DNA of 64,000 bases from Solitalea lacus (GCF_022014595.1 NZ_CP091740.1:372001-436000), one strand, 5' to 3'. Positions 27,272-36,971 are shown, counted from the stretch's first letter. The notes: generated by a model from the sequence alone, not told the origin. Numbers and translations: made by a program.

Positions 27272-29992
27272 ATGAAAAAGGTACTCATATTTGGTTTAGC
27301 CTGTATTTGCGTAGGAGTTGTTGCTGTTTCGGCCCGATTTCCTAATGACGGTTCACCTCTGATAAAGAAAATTACCAAGAATCTGGAAGAAATGTACCTT
27401 AAAACACCGCAAGAAAAGGTATACGTACACTTTGACAAACCTTATTATGCCGCAGGAGATGATATCTTCTTCAAAGCATATTTGGTAAATGCCAATGATA
27501 ATACCCCATCTCAGCTAAGTAAGTTGATATATGTTGATATGCTTAACAGCGAGGAAAAAGTAGTTAAGCAATTGATGCTTAAAAAAGATCGTGGCGAGTT
27601 TACTGGAACCATTAGTTTAAATGATTCAATTGCAGAAGGAACATATAGGCTAAGGGCTTATACAAGCTGGATGAGGAACGTTGACGAAGCTTATTTCTTT
27701 ACTAAGGAAATTAAGGTGGGTAACTCAAGGCTTACCAATGTTTATACGACTATTGAATATGAATATGACAACTCTGGTAAACCTAACGAAGTTATGGCAG
27801 TTATCAAATTTAAAGATGAGAAGGGTCAGCCTATCAAAAGTAAAAATGTGAGCTATGAGGTTATTATGGTAGGACGAACCGGTTCAAAAGGCAAGGTGGA
27901 AACCAGTGATGCTGGCGAGATTAGAATTCCTGTAGAGAATACCAATAATGCTAACTATGCTCACAAACGTATTATCACTTCAATAAATTATGATGGCTTG
28001 CCATTTGTTAAATCATTTTACTTGCCTTACTTCTCCCCTGATGTTGATTTGCAATTTTTCCCAGAAGGCGGCTATTTGGTTGAGTCTTTGCCAAACATTA
28101 TTGCGTTTAAAGCAATTGATGCACATGGAATTGGAGTTGAGGTAGATGGGTATATAGCTGACCAGGACAATAATCGTGTAACCGATTTTAAGAGCAAGCA
28201 CCTGGGTTTAGGTAAAATTGCAATGATTCCGGAGCCAGGAAAAAAGTATACCGCTTATTTTAAAAATCGTTCAGGGGCAGAACAAAGGGTGATATTGCCG
28301 GCGGCTATTTCGGATGGAGTTGTACTTAACCTACGAAACCAAACAGCAGACCGCATACAAGGAATGATCATGGCTTCCAAAGCATTTCAAGCCACCAAAA
28401 AAGAAGTTGTTTTGGTAGGCCAAGCCTATGGTACCGTGTATTATACAGCCAATGAGCGCCTGGAAGATAAAGCATATCAGATAAGTATTCCTAAGGATAG
28501 ATTTCCAACAGGTATAGCTCAAATAACGATTTTTACATTAGACGGTATTCCATTAGCTGAGAGGTTGTTATTCATTAACAAGAATGATGGTCTCAACGTT
28601 CAGCTAAGTACTGATAAACAAGTATATGATCCAAGAGAAAAGGTGGACATGACTGTAACAGTTAAAGATATATTTGGCAATCCCGTTGAAGGTGATTTTT
28701 CTATTGCGGTAACTGATGATCATTCAGTGACAATCAATCCTAATGATGGAAATATATTATCAAACTTATTGTTGACCTCAGATTTGAAAGGAACAGTAGA
28801 GCAGCCTGGTTATTATTTCGACTCTAAAAACACAAATGCTCAATACGATCTGGATCTTTTAATGTTGACACAGGGTTGGCGCCGCTTTGAGTGGAGTGAT
28901 ATTGTTGCGGGTAAGGCACCTGAGACTACCTATCCAATTGATATTGGAATGGAGGTTTCTGGTAAAGTAACTACGATGTCTGATAATACGGCAGTTAAAA
29001 ATGGGGCAGTTACATTCTTTAGTGCTAAAAACAAAGAGGTCTTTGAAACAGCCACAACAGATGCAAAAGGAGTATTTAGAATTTCAGGAATCGAGTTTCC
29101 TGATAGTACTCGTTTTATATTGCAAGCACGTAATGAGAAAGGTGGCAAAGCTGTAGATATTGAGGTAAATGAACCCTTCCATCCTGCGCCACTTAATCAT
29201 TTGGTTACTCCTGAAAATGTGAACAAACAATTGGCTACTTACATAATAGCCAACAAAAAGCCATTTGAATACCAAAGATCAAAATTTGGAGGTAAATCAG
29301 TGCTGCTTAGTGAAGTAGTTGTTCACAGTACTCGAATAAAATCGGATGAATTTGGTGTGACCAAACTTTATTCTCATGCAGATGCAGTTCTTACTGCAGA
29401 TGATATCGCAAAGTCTTCTGCCATTAGTTCGGGGAATTTACTAGACGCAATAAGAGGCCGTGTGGCAGGGGTGCAAGTAATTGGTAATGATGTGTTAATT
29501 CGTGGACCGAATACAATTTTTGGTAGCACCAGTCCTTTGGTTGTACTAGATGGAACGGAAACTGATGTAGGTTGGTTATCAATGATTAATCCAAATGATG
29601 TTGCCTCGATCGATTTTCTGAAGGGCCCAAGTGCTGCCATTTACGGATCAAGAGGAGCAAATGGTGTGATTGCAGTTTACACCAAACGTGGTAAGTTTTT
29701 AAGTGGCGCTTATTACAAAAAAGGTTTACTTAGTTTTTATCCCATTGGATATCACGTTTCTAAAAAGTTCTATATGCCGAAATATGATCAGGAAAATAAG
29801 CCCAATGTACCTGATTACAGAACCACAATATATTGGAATGGACTAGTGAGAACCAACTCTGAAGGCATAGCAAAGTTCTCATTCTTTACCGCCGATAACT
29901 CAACTTCTTATACTGCAATTATTGAAGGTGTAAGTGCGAAGGGTAATATCGGACATGGAAGACATTCAATGAGTGTTGCACCGAAAAATTAA
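27272..29992 (+). CDS. Exported MG2-like protein with TonB plug domain but no beta-barrel
   Basis: I chose the ATG at 27272 over a TTG six bases upstream. The signal peptide is followed by macroglobulin-like beta domains (about 45-270, 'EKVYVHFDKPYYAAGDDIFF', 'GTYRLRAYTSWMRN'), more Ig-like domains, a carboxypeptidase-regulatory repeat (about 560-640) and a TonB plug (about 700-800, 'SSGNLLDAIRGRVAGVQV', 'LVVLDGTE', 'AAIYGSRGANGVIAV'). Only about 100 residues follow the plug, too few for a 22-strand barrel, so it cannot be a normal receptor. A periplasmic or surface docking role is inference. Confidence 0.87.
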   Translation: MKKVLIFGLACICVGVVAVSARFPNDGSPLIKKITKNLEEMYLKTPQEKVYVHFDKPYYAAGDDIFFKAYLVNANDNTPSQLSKLIYVDMLNSEEKVVKQLMLKKDRGEFTGTISLNDSIAEGTYRLRAYTSWMRNVDEAYFFTKEIKVGNSRLTNVYTTIEYEYDNSGKPNEVMAVIKFKDEKGQPIKSKNVSYEVIMVGRTGSKGKVETSDAGEIRIPVENTNNANYAHKRIITSINYDGLPFVKSFYLPYFSPDVDLQFFPEGGYLVESLPNIIAFKAIDAHGIGVEVDGYIADQDNNRVTDFKSKHLGLGKIAMIPEPGKKYTAYFKNRSGAEQRVILPAAISDGVVLNLRNQTADRIQGMIMASKAFQATKKEVVLVGQAYGTVYYTANERLEDKAYQISIPKDRFPTGIAQITIFTLDGIPLAERLLFINKNDGLNVQLSTDKQVYDPREKVDMTVTVKDIFGNPVEGDFSIAVTDDHSVTINPNDGNILSNLLLTSDLKGTVEQPGYYFDSKNTNAQYDLDLLMLTQGWRRFEWSDIVAGKAPETTYPIDIGMEVSGKVTTMSDNTAVKNGAVTFFSAKNKEVFETATTDAKGVFRISGIEFPDSTRFILQARNEKGGKAVDIEVNEPFHPAPLNHLVTPENVNKQLATYIIANKKPFEYQRSKFGGKSVLLSEVVVHSTRIKSDEFGVTKLYSHADAVLTADDIAKSSAISSGNLLDAIRGRVAGVQVIGNDVLIRGPNTIFGSTSPLVVLDGTETDVGWLSMINPNDVASIDFLKGPSAAIYGSRGANGVIAVYTKRGKFLSGAYYKKGLLSFYPIGYHVSKKFYMPKYDQENKPNVPDYRTTIYWNGLVRTNSEGIAKFSFFTADNSTSYTAIIEGVSAKGNIGHGRHSMSVAPKN

Positions 29993-30022
29993 TAGCTACC
30001 GAGACAACCTATCAATAAACAA

Positions 30023-30053
30023 ATGAGGCTGCTTTACAAGGCAGCCTCATTGT
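30023..30053. terminator. Bidirectional terminator between plug-domain and peptidase genes
   Basis: ATGAGGCTGC (30023-30032) pairs perfectly with GCAGCCTCAT (30041-30050), loop TTTACAAG. It lies between two convergent stop codons. The T-run is short, so termination strength is uncertain. Confidence 0.75.
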
Positions 30054-30077
30054 GTTGGTATAAGTAATGATCTGTGA

Positions 30078-32192
30078 TTAGTATTTAGGAGTAACCCCTG
30101 TATTCCAAAACATAAACGACCAAACATCCGCAGCTTCTTCAATTATTTTCGAAGTTGGTTTTCCTGCGCCATGCCCTGCCTTGCTTTCAATTCTGATTAA
30201 AATTGGATTATCGCCCGATTGTTTTTCTTGCAAGGTCGCCCCAAATTTAAAGGAGTGTGCAGGAACAACACGATCGTCGTGATCAGCAGTGATAATCATG
30301 GTTGCAGGGTAGTTTATGCCTGTTTTAATGTTGTGTAACGGAGAGTATTTAATTAGGTAGTCAAATTGCTCCTTCTTCTCACTAGATCCATATTCAACAG
30401 CCCAGCCCCAGCCAATGGTAAATTTATGATAGCGTAACATATCCAAAACGCCTACAGCAGGAAAAGCAACTTTGAATAAGTCAGGGCGCTGAATCTCACA
30501 AGCGCCAACTAACAAACCGCCGTTTGATCCTCCAGCGATAGCAAGTTTTGAAGGCGAAGTATATTTCTCTTTCACTAAATATTCTCCGGCTGCAATAAAG
30601 TCGTCAAATACATTCTGTTTTTTCTCCATCATACCACCTTTATGCCAAGCCTCTCCATATTCACCGCCTCCGCGTAGGTTGGCAAGAGCGAAAACTCCTC
30701 CGTTTTCAAGCAATACAAGGCGAGATACACTAAATGATGGCGTTAGGCTAATATTGAAACCTCCGTATGCATATAAATATGTTGGGTTAGAACCATCTAG
30801 TTTCAACCCTTTTTTATGAACAATAAACATTGGAACTTTGGTGCCGTCCTTACTGGTATAAAATACCTGTTTGGTTTCATAATTGGCAATGTTAAAGTTG
30901 ATCTCCGTTTTGCGGAAAACTGAAGATCTGCCGGTTGCTGCATCATAACGGTAAATAGTGCCTGGATTCGTAAAACTGCTGAAAGTGTAAAAGAACTCTT
31001 TGTCGGTTTTTTTTCCTGAAGGTAAGCTTGCCGTTCCAATGCCTTCCAGTTTAATTTCACGAATTAACTTACCGTTCATTTCATGTTCATGCAAACGAGT
31101 GCTTGCGTCTTTTAGGTATGAAGCAAATAAACGCCCCCCTCCTGTTGAAACGCCATTCAACAAATCTTTAGATTGTGGAATAATCTCTTTCCAGCCAGAA
31201 GGATCGGGGTTATTAGGGTCAACAGAAATTAATCGGAAATTAGCAGCATTATTGTTAGTAAGAACCAATAGGCGATCGCCATCATTATCCACAATATCAT
31301 AATCGTTTTCAAAGCCCTTGAATAAAAGTTTGAAATCGTCACCTTTGGTTAAATCTTTCCAATACAACTCATTTCCATGCGTGCCTTCTGAAGCGACCAC
31401 AACAAGGAATCGCTCATCTTCAGTAACAACGGCGCCGAAATAACGTAAGGGGTGCACTTTGTCTTCAAATACTAATTGATCTGCCGATTGAGGAGTGCCT
31501 AGCTTGTGATAATATACTTTCTGAAATTGATTTTGATTTGAGAATTCTTTGCCCGACACAGGTTCGTCATAGCGGCTGTAGTAGAATCCATCCTTACACC
31601 AGGTAGCTCCAGAAAACTTTACCCATTTGATTACATCCCCGGTAGGGTTTTGGGTGGCCACGTCAATTACCTTTATCTCTACCCAGTCTGAGCCCGATGC
31701 TGAAGTGCCAATGGCTGCATATTTGTTGTCTTTTGAGAAAGTGATATTATTTAACGCTATAGTTCCGTCAGAAGAAAGTTTGTTCGGGTCAAGGAAAATC
31801 TTAGGTTCTCCCGTTAAGCCTTGCTGGTAATACAAAACGGCCTGGTTTTGTAAGCCGTCATTTTTATAGAAGAAATAATTTTCTCCTTTTTTAAACGGTG
31901 CTGAGTATTTAGGATAATTCCACAGTTCTGTTAAACGTTTTTTGATCTTGTCACGATAAGGGATTTGCGAGAGATAATTGTTAGTAATCTTATTTTGGGA
32001 AATTACCCAATCTTTAACTGCAGCAGCGGTATCGTTTTCTAACCAACGATACGGATCTGCAATTGAGATTCCAAAATAATTGTCAACTGTGTTATCTTTC
32101 TTGGTATCAGGATATTTTAACATAGTTTTTTGCTGTGCCATTGCAGCGGTACTGATTGCAAGGGCCGACATTAATAAATACTGCTTTTTCAT
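30078..32192 (-). CDS. Prolyl oligopeptidase family serine peptidase (S9A)
   Basis: I chose the ATG at 32192: it gives a signal peptide ('MKKQYLLMSALAISTAAMAQ'), while the longer frame begins with 20 unlikely residues. The N-terminal Peptidase_S9_N beta-propeller ('ADPYRWLENDTAAAVKDWV') leads to an alpha/beta hydrolase domain with nucleophile Ser in 'AIAGGSNGGLLVGA', Asp in 'ADHDDRVVPAHS' and His in 'SKAGHGAGKPTSK'. It cleaves short peptides after proline, here in the periplasm. Length (704 residues) is normal. Monocistronic. Confidence 0.95.
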   Translation of the reverse strand: MKKQYLLMSALAISTAAMAQQKTMLKYPDTKKDNTVDNYFGISIADPYRWLENDTAAAVKDWVISQNKITNNYLSQIPYRDKIKKRLTELWNYPKYSAPFKKGENYFFYKNDGLQNQAVLYYQQGLTGEPKIFLDPNKLSSDGTIALNNITFSKDNKYAAIGTSASGSDWVEIKVIDVATQNPTGDVIKWVKFSGATWCKDGFYYSRYDEPVSGKEFSNQNQFQKVYYHKLGTPQSADQLVFEDKVHPLRYFGAVVTEDERFLVVVASEGTHGNELYWKDLTKGDDFKLLFKGFENDYDIVDNDGDRLLVLTNNNAANFRLISVDPNNPDPSGWKEIIPQSKDLLNGVSTGGGRLFASYLKDASTRLHEHEMNGKLIREIKLEGIGTASLPSGKKTDKEFFYTFSSFTNPGTIYRYDAATGRSSVFRKTEINFNIANYETKQVFYTSKDGTKVPMFIVHKKGLKLDGSNPTYLYAYGGFNISLTPSFSVSRLVLLENGGVFALANLRGGGEYGEAWHKGGMMEKKQNVFDDFIAAGEYLVKEKYTSPSKLAIAGGSNGGLLVGACEIQRPDLFKVAFPAVGVLDMLRYHKFTIGWGWAVEYGSSEKKEQFDYLIKYSPLHNIKTGINYPATMIITADHDDRVVPAHSFKFGATLQEKQSGDNPILIRIESKAGHGAGKPTSKIIEEAADVWSFMFWNTGVTPKY

Positions 32193-32287
32193 TAAAACCG
32201 GTTTTGGGATTAGGGAAATAAAATTAGAACATTGTTTGGTATACAAATACAACTGTAAGTGAAAAGTTACGGCATGTTTGCGAGTTA

Positions 32288-33103
32288 ATGGCTATTGACA
32301 GGTTTTTATACCTTTGCAGAAAAATAAATTATCCCTTGCTAGAAAGAAAGAAAATTTACTTCGCCTCTGATTTTCATTTGGGTGTTCCAACTTATGAAAA
32401 AAGCCGTGAACGTGAAGCTCGTATCATTCGATGGCTCGATCTTATTAAACAGGATGCTGCTGAGGTTTTCCTGGTTGGTGACTTATTTGATTTCTGGTTT
32501 GAGTATAAAACTGTTGTTCCCAAAGGGTTTATTCGCTTATTGGGTAAACTCGCAGAGCTTGCCGATAGTGGAATAAAACTTACTTTTTTTAAAGGGAATC
32601 ATGATATGTGGATGTTCGATTATTTTGAACAGGAATTGGGAGCATCAATCATTTCTAACGAGAAAATTATAGAACTTAACGGAAAGAAACTTTATATACA
32701 CCATGGCGATGGGCTAGGCCCTGGTGACTCTACCTATAAACTATTAAAGAAGTTCTTTAGGAGCAGTGTTTGTCAGTGGTTGTTTGCGCGTTTGCATCCT
32801 AACTTAGGAATTGGTATTGCTGATAAGTGGAGTCGCAGCAGTCGCATTGCCAATGATAATAAAGAGGAGTTTTTAGGAGAGGAACACGAGTGGTTGGTTA
32901 TTTATTCGAAAGAAATTCTTCAAAAGGAACATTTTGATTTTTTCATTTATGGTCACCGTCATTTGCCGCTGGATATTAAACTTTCGGAGAAAAGCCGGTA
33001 CATAAATTTAGGCGAGTGGATTCATTTTAACACCTATGCTGTGTTTGATGGTGAAAATGTGGAACTTAAATCTTTTGAGAAAGAGAAATCTTTAAATCCC
33101 TAA
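32288..33103 (+). CDS. UDP-2,3-diacylglucosamine diphosphatase (LpxH-like)
   Basis: Metallophosphoesterase motifs are complete: 'YFASDFHLG', 'FLVGDLFDFWFEY', 'FKGNHDMWMFDYF', 'YIHHGDGLG' and 'FIYGHRHLP'. This pattern matches the LpxH group, which removes UMP from UDP-diacylglucosamine in lipid A synthesis at the inner membrane. The start is doubtful: a TACCTTTG -7 box lies at 32309-32316, inside the frame, so translation may begin at the TTG at 32336, giving a normal short N-terminus. The next gene is prfA. Confidence 0.9.
   Translation: MAIDRFLYLCRKINYPLLERKKIYFASDFHLGVPTYEKSREREARIIRWLDLIKQDAAEVFLVGDLFDFWFEYKTVVPKGFIRLLGKLAELADSGIKLTFFKGNHDMWMFDYFEQELGASIISNEKIIELNGKKLYIHHGDGLGPGDSTYKLLKKFFRSSVCQWLFARLHPNLGIGIADKWSRSSRIANDNKEEFLGEEHEWLVIYSKEILQKEHFDFFIYGHRHLPLDIKLSEKSRYINLGEWIHFNTYAVFDGENVELKSFEKEKSLNP
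32309..32316 (+). promoter_or_regulatory. Bacteroidota -7 promoter box inside the LpxH-like 5' end
   Basis: TACCTTTG fits TAnnTTTG. It would place the transcript start near 32322, downstream of the ATG at 32288. A good -33 element at the usual distance is not obvious. Confidence 0.45.
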
Positions 33104-33139
33104 ACATCAGATACATTTCGCTGTTTAAGTATAAAAGCG

Positions 33140-33147
33140 TAACTTTG
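33140..33147 (+). promoter_or_regulatory. Bacteroidota -7 promoter box for prfA
   Basis: TAACTTTG matches TAnnTTTG. TTTCG at 33116-33120, 19 bases upstream, is a weak match to the -33 TTTG element. The prfA ATG follows 33 bases later. Confidence 0.6.
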
Positions 33148-33180
33148 CAGCCCTAAATTAATCCCTAAGGATTTATAGTT

Positions 33181-34254
33181 ATGATTGATAAACTGGATGC
33201 CATCAAACAACGTTGGCAAGATGTAGAACAGCAATTGTCGAGCCCGGAAGCAATGAGCGATATGAAACGTTTCGCGGCGCTTAATAAAGAATATAAAGAG
33301 TTGACCAAAGTGGTTGAAAAGGCTGAAGAATATAAAAAAGTTGTCAGCAATATTGAAACCAACAAGGATATGTTAGCCAACGAAAAGGACGAGGAGTTGA
33401 GAGAGATGGCTAAGTTGGATTTGGACGAACTTCTTCCGAAACGTGAAGAACTGGAAGAGGAAATTCGAGTGATGCTGATTCCTAAGGATCCGGAGGATGC
33501 AAAGAATGCAATTCTTGAGATTCGTGGTGGTGCAGGTGGAGATGAAGCCAGCTTATTTGCCGGCGATTTGTACCGTATGTATATGCGCTATTGCGAAACG
33601 AAAGGCTGGAAAACCGAACTAGTTGATGAAACCCAGGGAACTGCGGGTGGTTATAAAGAGATTGTAATCAATGTAAGCGGAGAGGATGTATATGGTCAGC
33701 TGAAGTATGAGTCAGGTGTACACCGCGTGCAACGAGTGCCTGCCACAGAAACGCAGGGTCGTGTTCATACCTCGGCTGCATCAGTAGTGGTACTGCCAGA
33801 AGCTGATGAGTTTGACGTTCAAATTAATATGAATGATATTCGTAAAGATTTGTTCTGCGCATCAGGTCCGGGTGGTCAGTCGGTAAATACAACGTATTCT
33901 GCAGTACGTTTAACCCACATACCAACTGGTGTTGTGGCGCAGTGTCAGGATGAGAAGTCTCAGATCAAGAACTTTGAAAAAGCACTTAGTGTACTTCGTT
34001 CGCGTATTTATGAGATGGAATTGCAAAAACATCTTGAAGAAACTGCTAAGAAGCGCAAAACGATGGTTTCAACCGGTGACCGCTCCGCTAAAATTCGTAC
34101 GTACAATTTCCCTCAGAGTCGTTTAACAGAGCACCGTATTGGCTTAACAATCTATAATCTTTCAGCAGTAATGGATGGAGATATTCAGGATATTATTGAT
34201 GCCTTACAACTGGCTGAAAATGCTGAACGGATGAAAGAAGGGTCCGTAGCCTAA
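33181..34254 (+). CDS. prfA: Peptide chain release factor 1
   Basis: The 357-residue protein has the class-I release-factor layout. It has an N-terminal helical PCRF domain ('[20 protein letters not shown]'), the stop-codon-reading PxT tripeptide as Pro-Ala-Thr in '[17 protein letters not shown]', and the catalytic GGQ in '[20 protein letters not shown]'. PAT rather than SPF marks RF1, so it reads UAA and UAG on the ribosome. It has its own -7 box and a strong terminator. Confidence 0.98.
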   Translation: MIDKLDAIKQRWQDVEQQLSSPEAMSDMKRFAALNKEYKELTKVVEKAEEYKKVVSNIETNKDMLANEKDEELREMAKLDLDELLPKREELEEEIRVMLIPKDPEDAKNAILEIRGGAGGDEASLFAGDLYRMYMRYCETKGWKTELVDETQGTAGGYKEIVINVSGEDVYGQLKYESGVHRVQRVPATETQGRVHTSAASVVVLPEADEFDVQINMNDIRKDLFCASGPGGQSVNTTYSAVRLTHIPTGVVAQCQDEKSQIKNFEKALSVLRSRIYEMELQKHLEETAKKRKTMVSTGDRSAKIRTYNFPQSRLTEHRIGLTIYNLSAVMDGDIQDIIDALQLAENAERMKEGSVA

Positions 34255-34278
34255 AATATAGTAATTAACAAAATAGAG

Positions 34279-34305
34279 AAAGCCCGGCACCGCCGGGCTT
34301 TTTCT
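34279..34305 (+). terminator. Terminator after prfA
   Basis: AAAGCCCGGC (34279-34288) pairs perfectly with GCCGGGCTTT (34292-34301), loop ACC, followed by TTTCTG. Classic GC-rich intrinsic terminator 25 bases past the stop. Confidence 0.93.
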
Positions 34306-34418
34306 GTTTTGTGCGATGGGCAAGAATAGCTGATTTTAAGTACGAAGTTCAGTATGTTAAGAAAATCCACTCAGGGTTAAATAAAATAACTTGACAGTTA
34401 AATAAAAAAACTTTAGCT

Positions 34419-34426
34419 TACCTTTG
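34419..34426 (+). promoter_or_regulatory. Bacteroidota -7 box for the thioredoxin-like/kinase operon
   Basis: TACCTTTG fits TAnnTTTG, 50 bases before the TTG start of the first gene. TTGACA lies at 34391-34396, a spacing of about 22 to 25 bases that is longer than usual for a -33 element. Confidence 0.5.
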
Positions 34427-34476
34427 TTGGCGCTCCCTGCAAATACCAAACTGATTTACCGATTAAACCATTTAAA

Positions 34477-35094
34477 TTGAAAAACAAACATCTAAGAACC
34501 TGGATTGTATCCATTGGATTGTGTGCAATCTTATGCGGTATAGCCGCTATATTCTGGTATAATGAGTGGGTGTATAACTTGCCTACTCCTATTCCAGCGA
34601 ATTATCATTCGGTTGATGTGGGTGAAAGAGTAGCATTGAATAAAAAAATTACTAATCAAGAAGAGAAACCGCTTTTCTTGCATTTCTATAATCCTGAATG
34701 TCCGTGTTCACGCTTTAATGTTTCACATTTCAAATCTCTGGTGCAGCAATATGGAGATAAGGTTGCATTTGCTATTGTTGTAATGCGTGAAGATGAAGAT
34801 TATACCAAAGAAGAAATACTTAGTTCTTTCGGACTAGATCTACCTGTTTATTTTGATAATGCAATTGCCAAAACATGCGGAGTTTATTCTACACCGCAGG
34901 CAGTGATTTTAGATGCTGATCAAAAGCTTTATTATCGGGGTAATTACAACATTACCCGTTATTGTACAAATAAAAAGACTGCTTTTGCTCAGCTCGCCCT
35001 AGATTCCTTGTTAAACAATAATTCCAAACCAGTATTTGATGAGCTGGCTTTAAAAGCCTATGGTTGTCAGATACCTAAATGTACTTTAAAATGA
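34477..35094 (+). CDS. Membrane-anchored thioredoxin-like protein
   Basis: No ATG is available near the 5' end, so I use TTG at 34477. An N-terminal anchor (about 8-28) precedes a thioredoxin-fold domain (about 60-185) with 'LFLHFYNPECPCSRFNVSHF', a C-P-C instead of the usual CxxC, and a cis-Pro region 'GVYSTPQAVILD'. More Cys residues follow in 'YGCQIPKC'. It probably faces the periplasm as a thiol or peroxide-linked redox protein. Its stop overlaps the kinase start (ATGA). Confidence 0.8.
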   Translation: MKNKHLRTWIVSIGLCAILCGIAAIFWYNEWVYNLPTPIPANYHSVDVGERVALNKKITNQEEKPLFLHFYNPECPCSRFNVSHFKSLVQQYGDKVAFAIVVMREDEDYTKEEILSSFGLDLPVYFDNAIAKTCGVYSTPQAVILDADQKLYYRGNYNITRYCTNKKTAFAQLALDSLLNNNSKPVFDELALKAYGCQIPKCTLK

Positions 35095-36410
35095 AAAACG
35101 AAAACACCGTTGCCTTGAATCGTCCGGTTCAGTTACTAATGCTGGATCAGAACATTGAAGAAATCCAAGAGCGCTCAGATCGTTGGGCGGATTACATCCT
35201 ATTTATGTATTTTTTTGCCGGACTCTTTTTTGCCACATTTTATAACACTTGGTCCGTGGCCATAGGTGTAGGCAGTTTGTCTGTTTTGGCCTATGGTATA
35301 GCTAAATTTGGCTTGCCGAACACAAAGTTGAATCAGTACGTTTTTAGCACTGTGCTGGCCGTTTTCATGGCTCAGTACATTTATCAAATGCATGGAATGT
35401 TTGAGATGCACTTTACTGCATTTATAGGAAGTGCCATCTTAATCATGTATCAAAACTGGCGACTGCAAATTCCACTTGTCGTAGTTGTAGTTGGGCACCA
35501 TGCCGTATTTGGTTACCTGCAATATACCGGACAAACCAAGTATTTTACCCAGTTGCAGAATATGGATTTAATGACCTATTTCATCCACGTCGCATTGGCG
35601 GCAATTATTTTTATTATTTGTGGAACCTGGGCATACTACATTAAAGTTTATAACGATAATCAGTTGCAGCAAGCCTTAGAAATGGCTGATTTGTACACAG
35701 AGGCTGAGGCTCAAAAAGAAGCCGCCATAAAGGCAAATAGCGAATTGGATAAGTTTGTATATAGTGTTTCGCATGATTTAAGAGCGCCATTGCTTTCATT
35801 ACAAGGAATGATAGAGATTACAGAAGCAGAGACCTGTGAGCCTCTTACTCGTGAACATATGAAAATGATGCGTGGTGGAATTAGCGTTCTCGATAATTTC
35901 ATTGCCGAGATTTTGGATTACTCAAGAAATATTAGGAAAGACGTTAAGAATGAATATGTTGACCTTAAAAAGCTTATCGAAGAAATAACATCGAACCTAT
36001 TGTACATGAATGGTGCAAACAATAAGATAGATGTGAGAGCTGATGTTTATGCCTATGATTTGTTTTATTCAGATAAAGGGCGTTTGACGGTTATCCTAAA
36101 TAATCTTATCTCAAATTCAATTAGATACTACGATCAAAAGAGTTCTGATCCTTATGTGAAAATCAGTGTTACAGTTGATAAAGAGCAGGCAAGAATAATA
36201 GTGCTTGATAACGGTATTGGTATTAGCGAAGAATATCATCAAAAAGTTTTTGACATGTTCTATCGTGTTTCTGAAAAATCAACAGGCTCGGGCTTAGGCC
36301 TATTTATTGTTAAAGAAACAGTTGAAAAACTCACTGGAAGCATCACTCTTGATTCGAAACCCGGCTTAGGAACTAAGGTGGTAATTACAATTCCTAACTT
36401 AGCGAGCTAA
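35091..36410 (+). CDS. Membrane sensor histidine kinase
   Basis: I chose the ATG at 35091, which forms an ATGA overlap with the previous stop. Around six hydrophobic segments (about 30-195) are followed by a short coiled coil, a HisKA domain with 'FVYSVSHDLRAPLLSLQGM' (phospho-His) and a HATPase domain with 'LISNSIRYY', 'VLDNGIGIS' and 'GSGLGLFIVKETVEKL'. There is no separate periplasmic sensor domain, so the membrane part may be the sensor. Its likely partner is the receiver protein encoded 13 bases downstream. Confidence 0.93.
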   Translation: MKNENTVALNRPVQLLMLDQNIEEIQERSDRWADYILFMYFFAGLFFATFYNTWSVAIGVGSLSVLAYGIAKFGLPNTKLNQYVFSTVLAVFMAQYIYQMHGMFEMHFTAFIGSAILIMYQNWRLQIPLVVVVVGHHAVFGYLQYTGQTKYFTQLQNMDLMTYFIHVALAAIIFIICGTWAYYIKVYNDNQLQQALEMADLYTEAEAQKEAAIKANSELDKFVYSVSHDLRAPLLSLQGMIEITEAETCEPLTREHMKMMRGGISVLDNFIAEILDYSRNIRKDVKNEYVDLKKLIEEITSNLLYMNGANNKIDVRADVYAYDLFYSDKGRLTVILNNLISNSIRYYDQKSSDPYVKISVTVDKEQARIIVLDNGIGISEEYHQKVFDMFYRVSEKSTGSGLGLFIVKETVEKLTGSITLDSKPGLGTKVVITIPNLAS

Positions 36411-36423
36411 AATTAGATATACT

Positions 36424-36864
36424 ATGGAAAACAATTCATTTACTTTCGAAAAAGTAATGATGATTGATGACACGGAGATGCATCGTTACGTGGCTTCTTA
36501 TTTTATAAAGAAGCATAATTTTTCAAGGGAGATTTTGGAGTTCGGCATGGCTACCGAGGCATTAAAGTTTTTTGAAGAGAATCAGCATAATCCAGACGCA
36601 CTGCCTCAGGTAATTCTGTTAGATATACGAATGCCAGAAATGGATGGTTTTCAGTTTTTGGAGCATCTGAAATTGTTGCCGTCAATTGCAAAAGAATTAA
36701 TTTGTATTGTTTTGTTAAGTTCTACCCTAGACCCACAGGATCAGGCTAGAGCTGAACAAAATGAAATAGTTAAGGCATTTATGGGTAAGCCATTAGATGA
36801 GGCTAAGTTACAGGAGATACACAGATTGTATAAGGAGACATTTCCAGTCACTGTGTTTGTTTAA
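36424..36864 (+). CDS. Single-domain response regulator
   Basis: The 146-residue protein is only a receiver domain: acidic pocket 'MMIDDTEMHRY', phospho-acceptor Asp in 'ILLDIRMPEMDGFQFLEHL', switch Ser in 'VLLSST' and Lys in 'AFMGKPLDEAKLQEI'. No output domain is fused, so it acts by protein contact or phosphorelay. It is the last gene of the thioredoxin-like/kinase operon and is followed by a long hairpin. Confidence 0.92.
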   Translation: MENNSFTFEKVMMIDDTEMHRYVASYFIKKHNFSREILEFGMATEALKFFEENQHNPDALPQVILLDIRMPEMDGFQFLEHLKLLPSIAKELICIVLLSSTLDPQDQARAEQNEIVKAFMGKPLDEAKLQEIHRLYKETFPVTVFV

Positions 36865-36897
36865 AAATTCTCTAACGTTGGTTATATCAGATCCTTT

Positions 36898-36937
36898 AAA
36901 ATGCATTTTTTTGATTCTTTTCAAAAAAATGCATTTT
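36898..36937 (+). terminator. Long AT-rich hairpin terminator
   Basis: AAAATGCATTTTTTTGA (36898-36914) and TCAAAAAAATGCATTTT (36921-36937) are perfect 17-base arms with a 6-base loop. It separates the response regulator from the tRNA operon promoter. Confidence 0.75.
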
Positions 36938-36941
36938 ATTG

Positions 36942-36971
36942 TTGCAGTTTAGGTAAAACGAACTATATTTG
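36942..36971 (+). promoter_or_regulatory. Promoter of the tRNA-Asp operon
   Basis: TTG at 36942-36944, 19 bases, then TATATTTG at 36964-36971. This is a very good match to the Bacteroidota sigma factor consensus (-33 TTG, -7 TAnnTTTG). The first tRNA begins 22 bases after the box. Confidence 0.8.
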
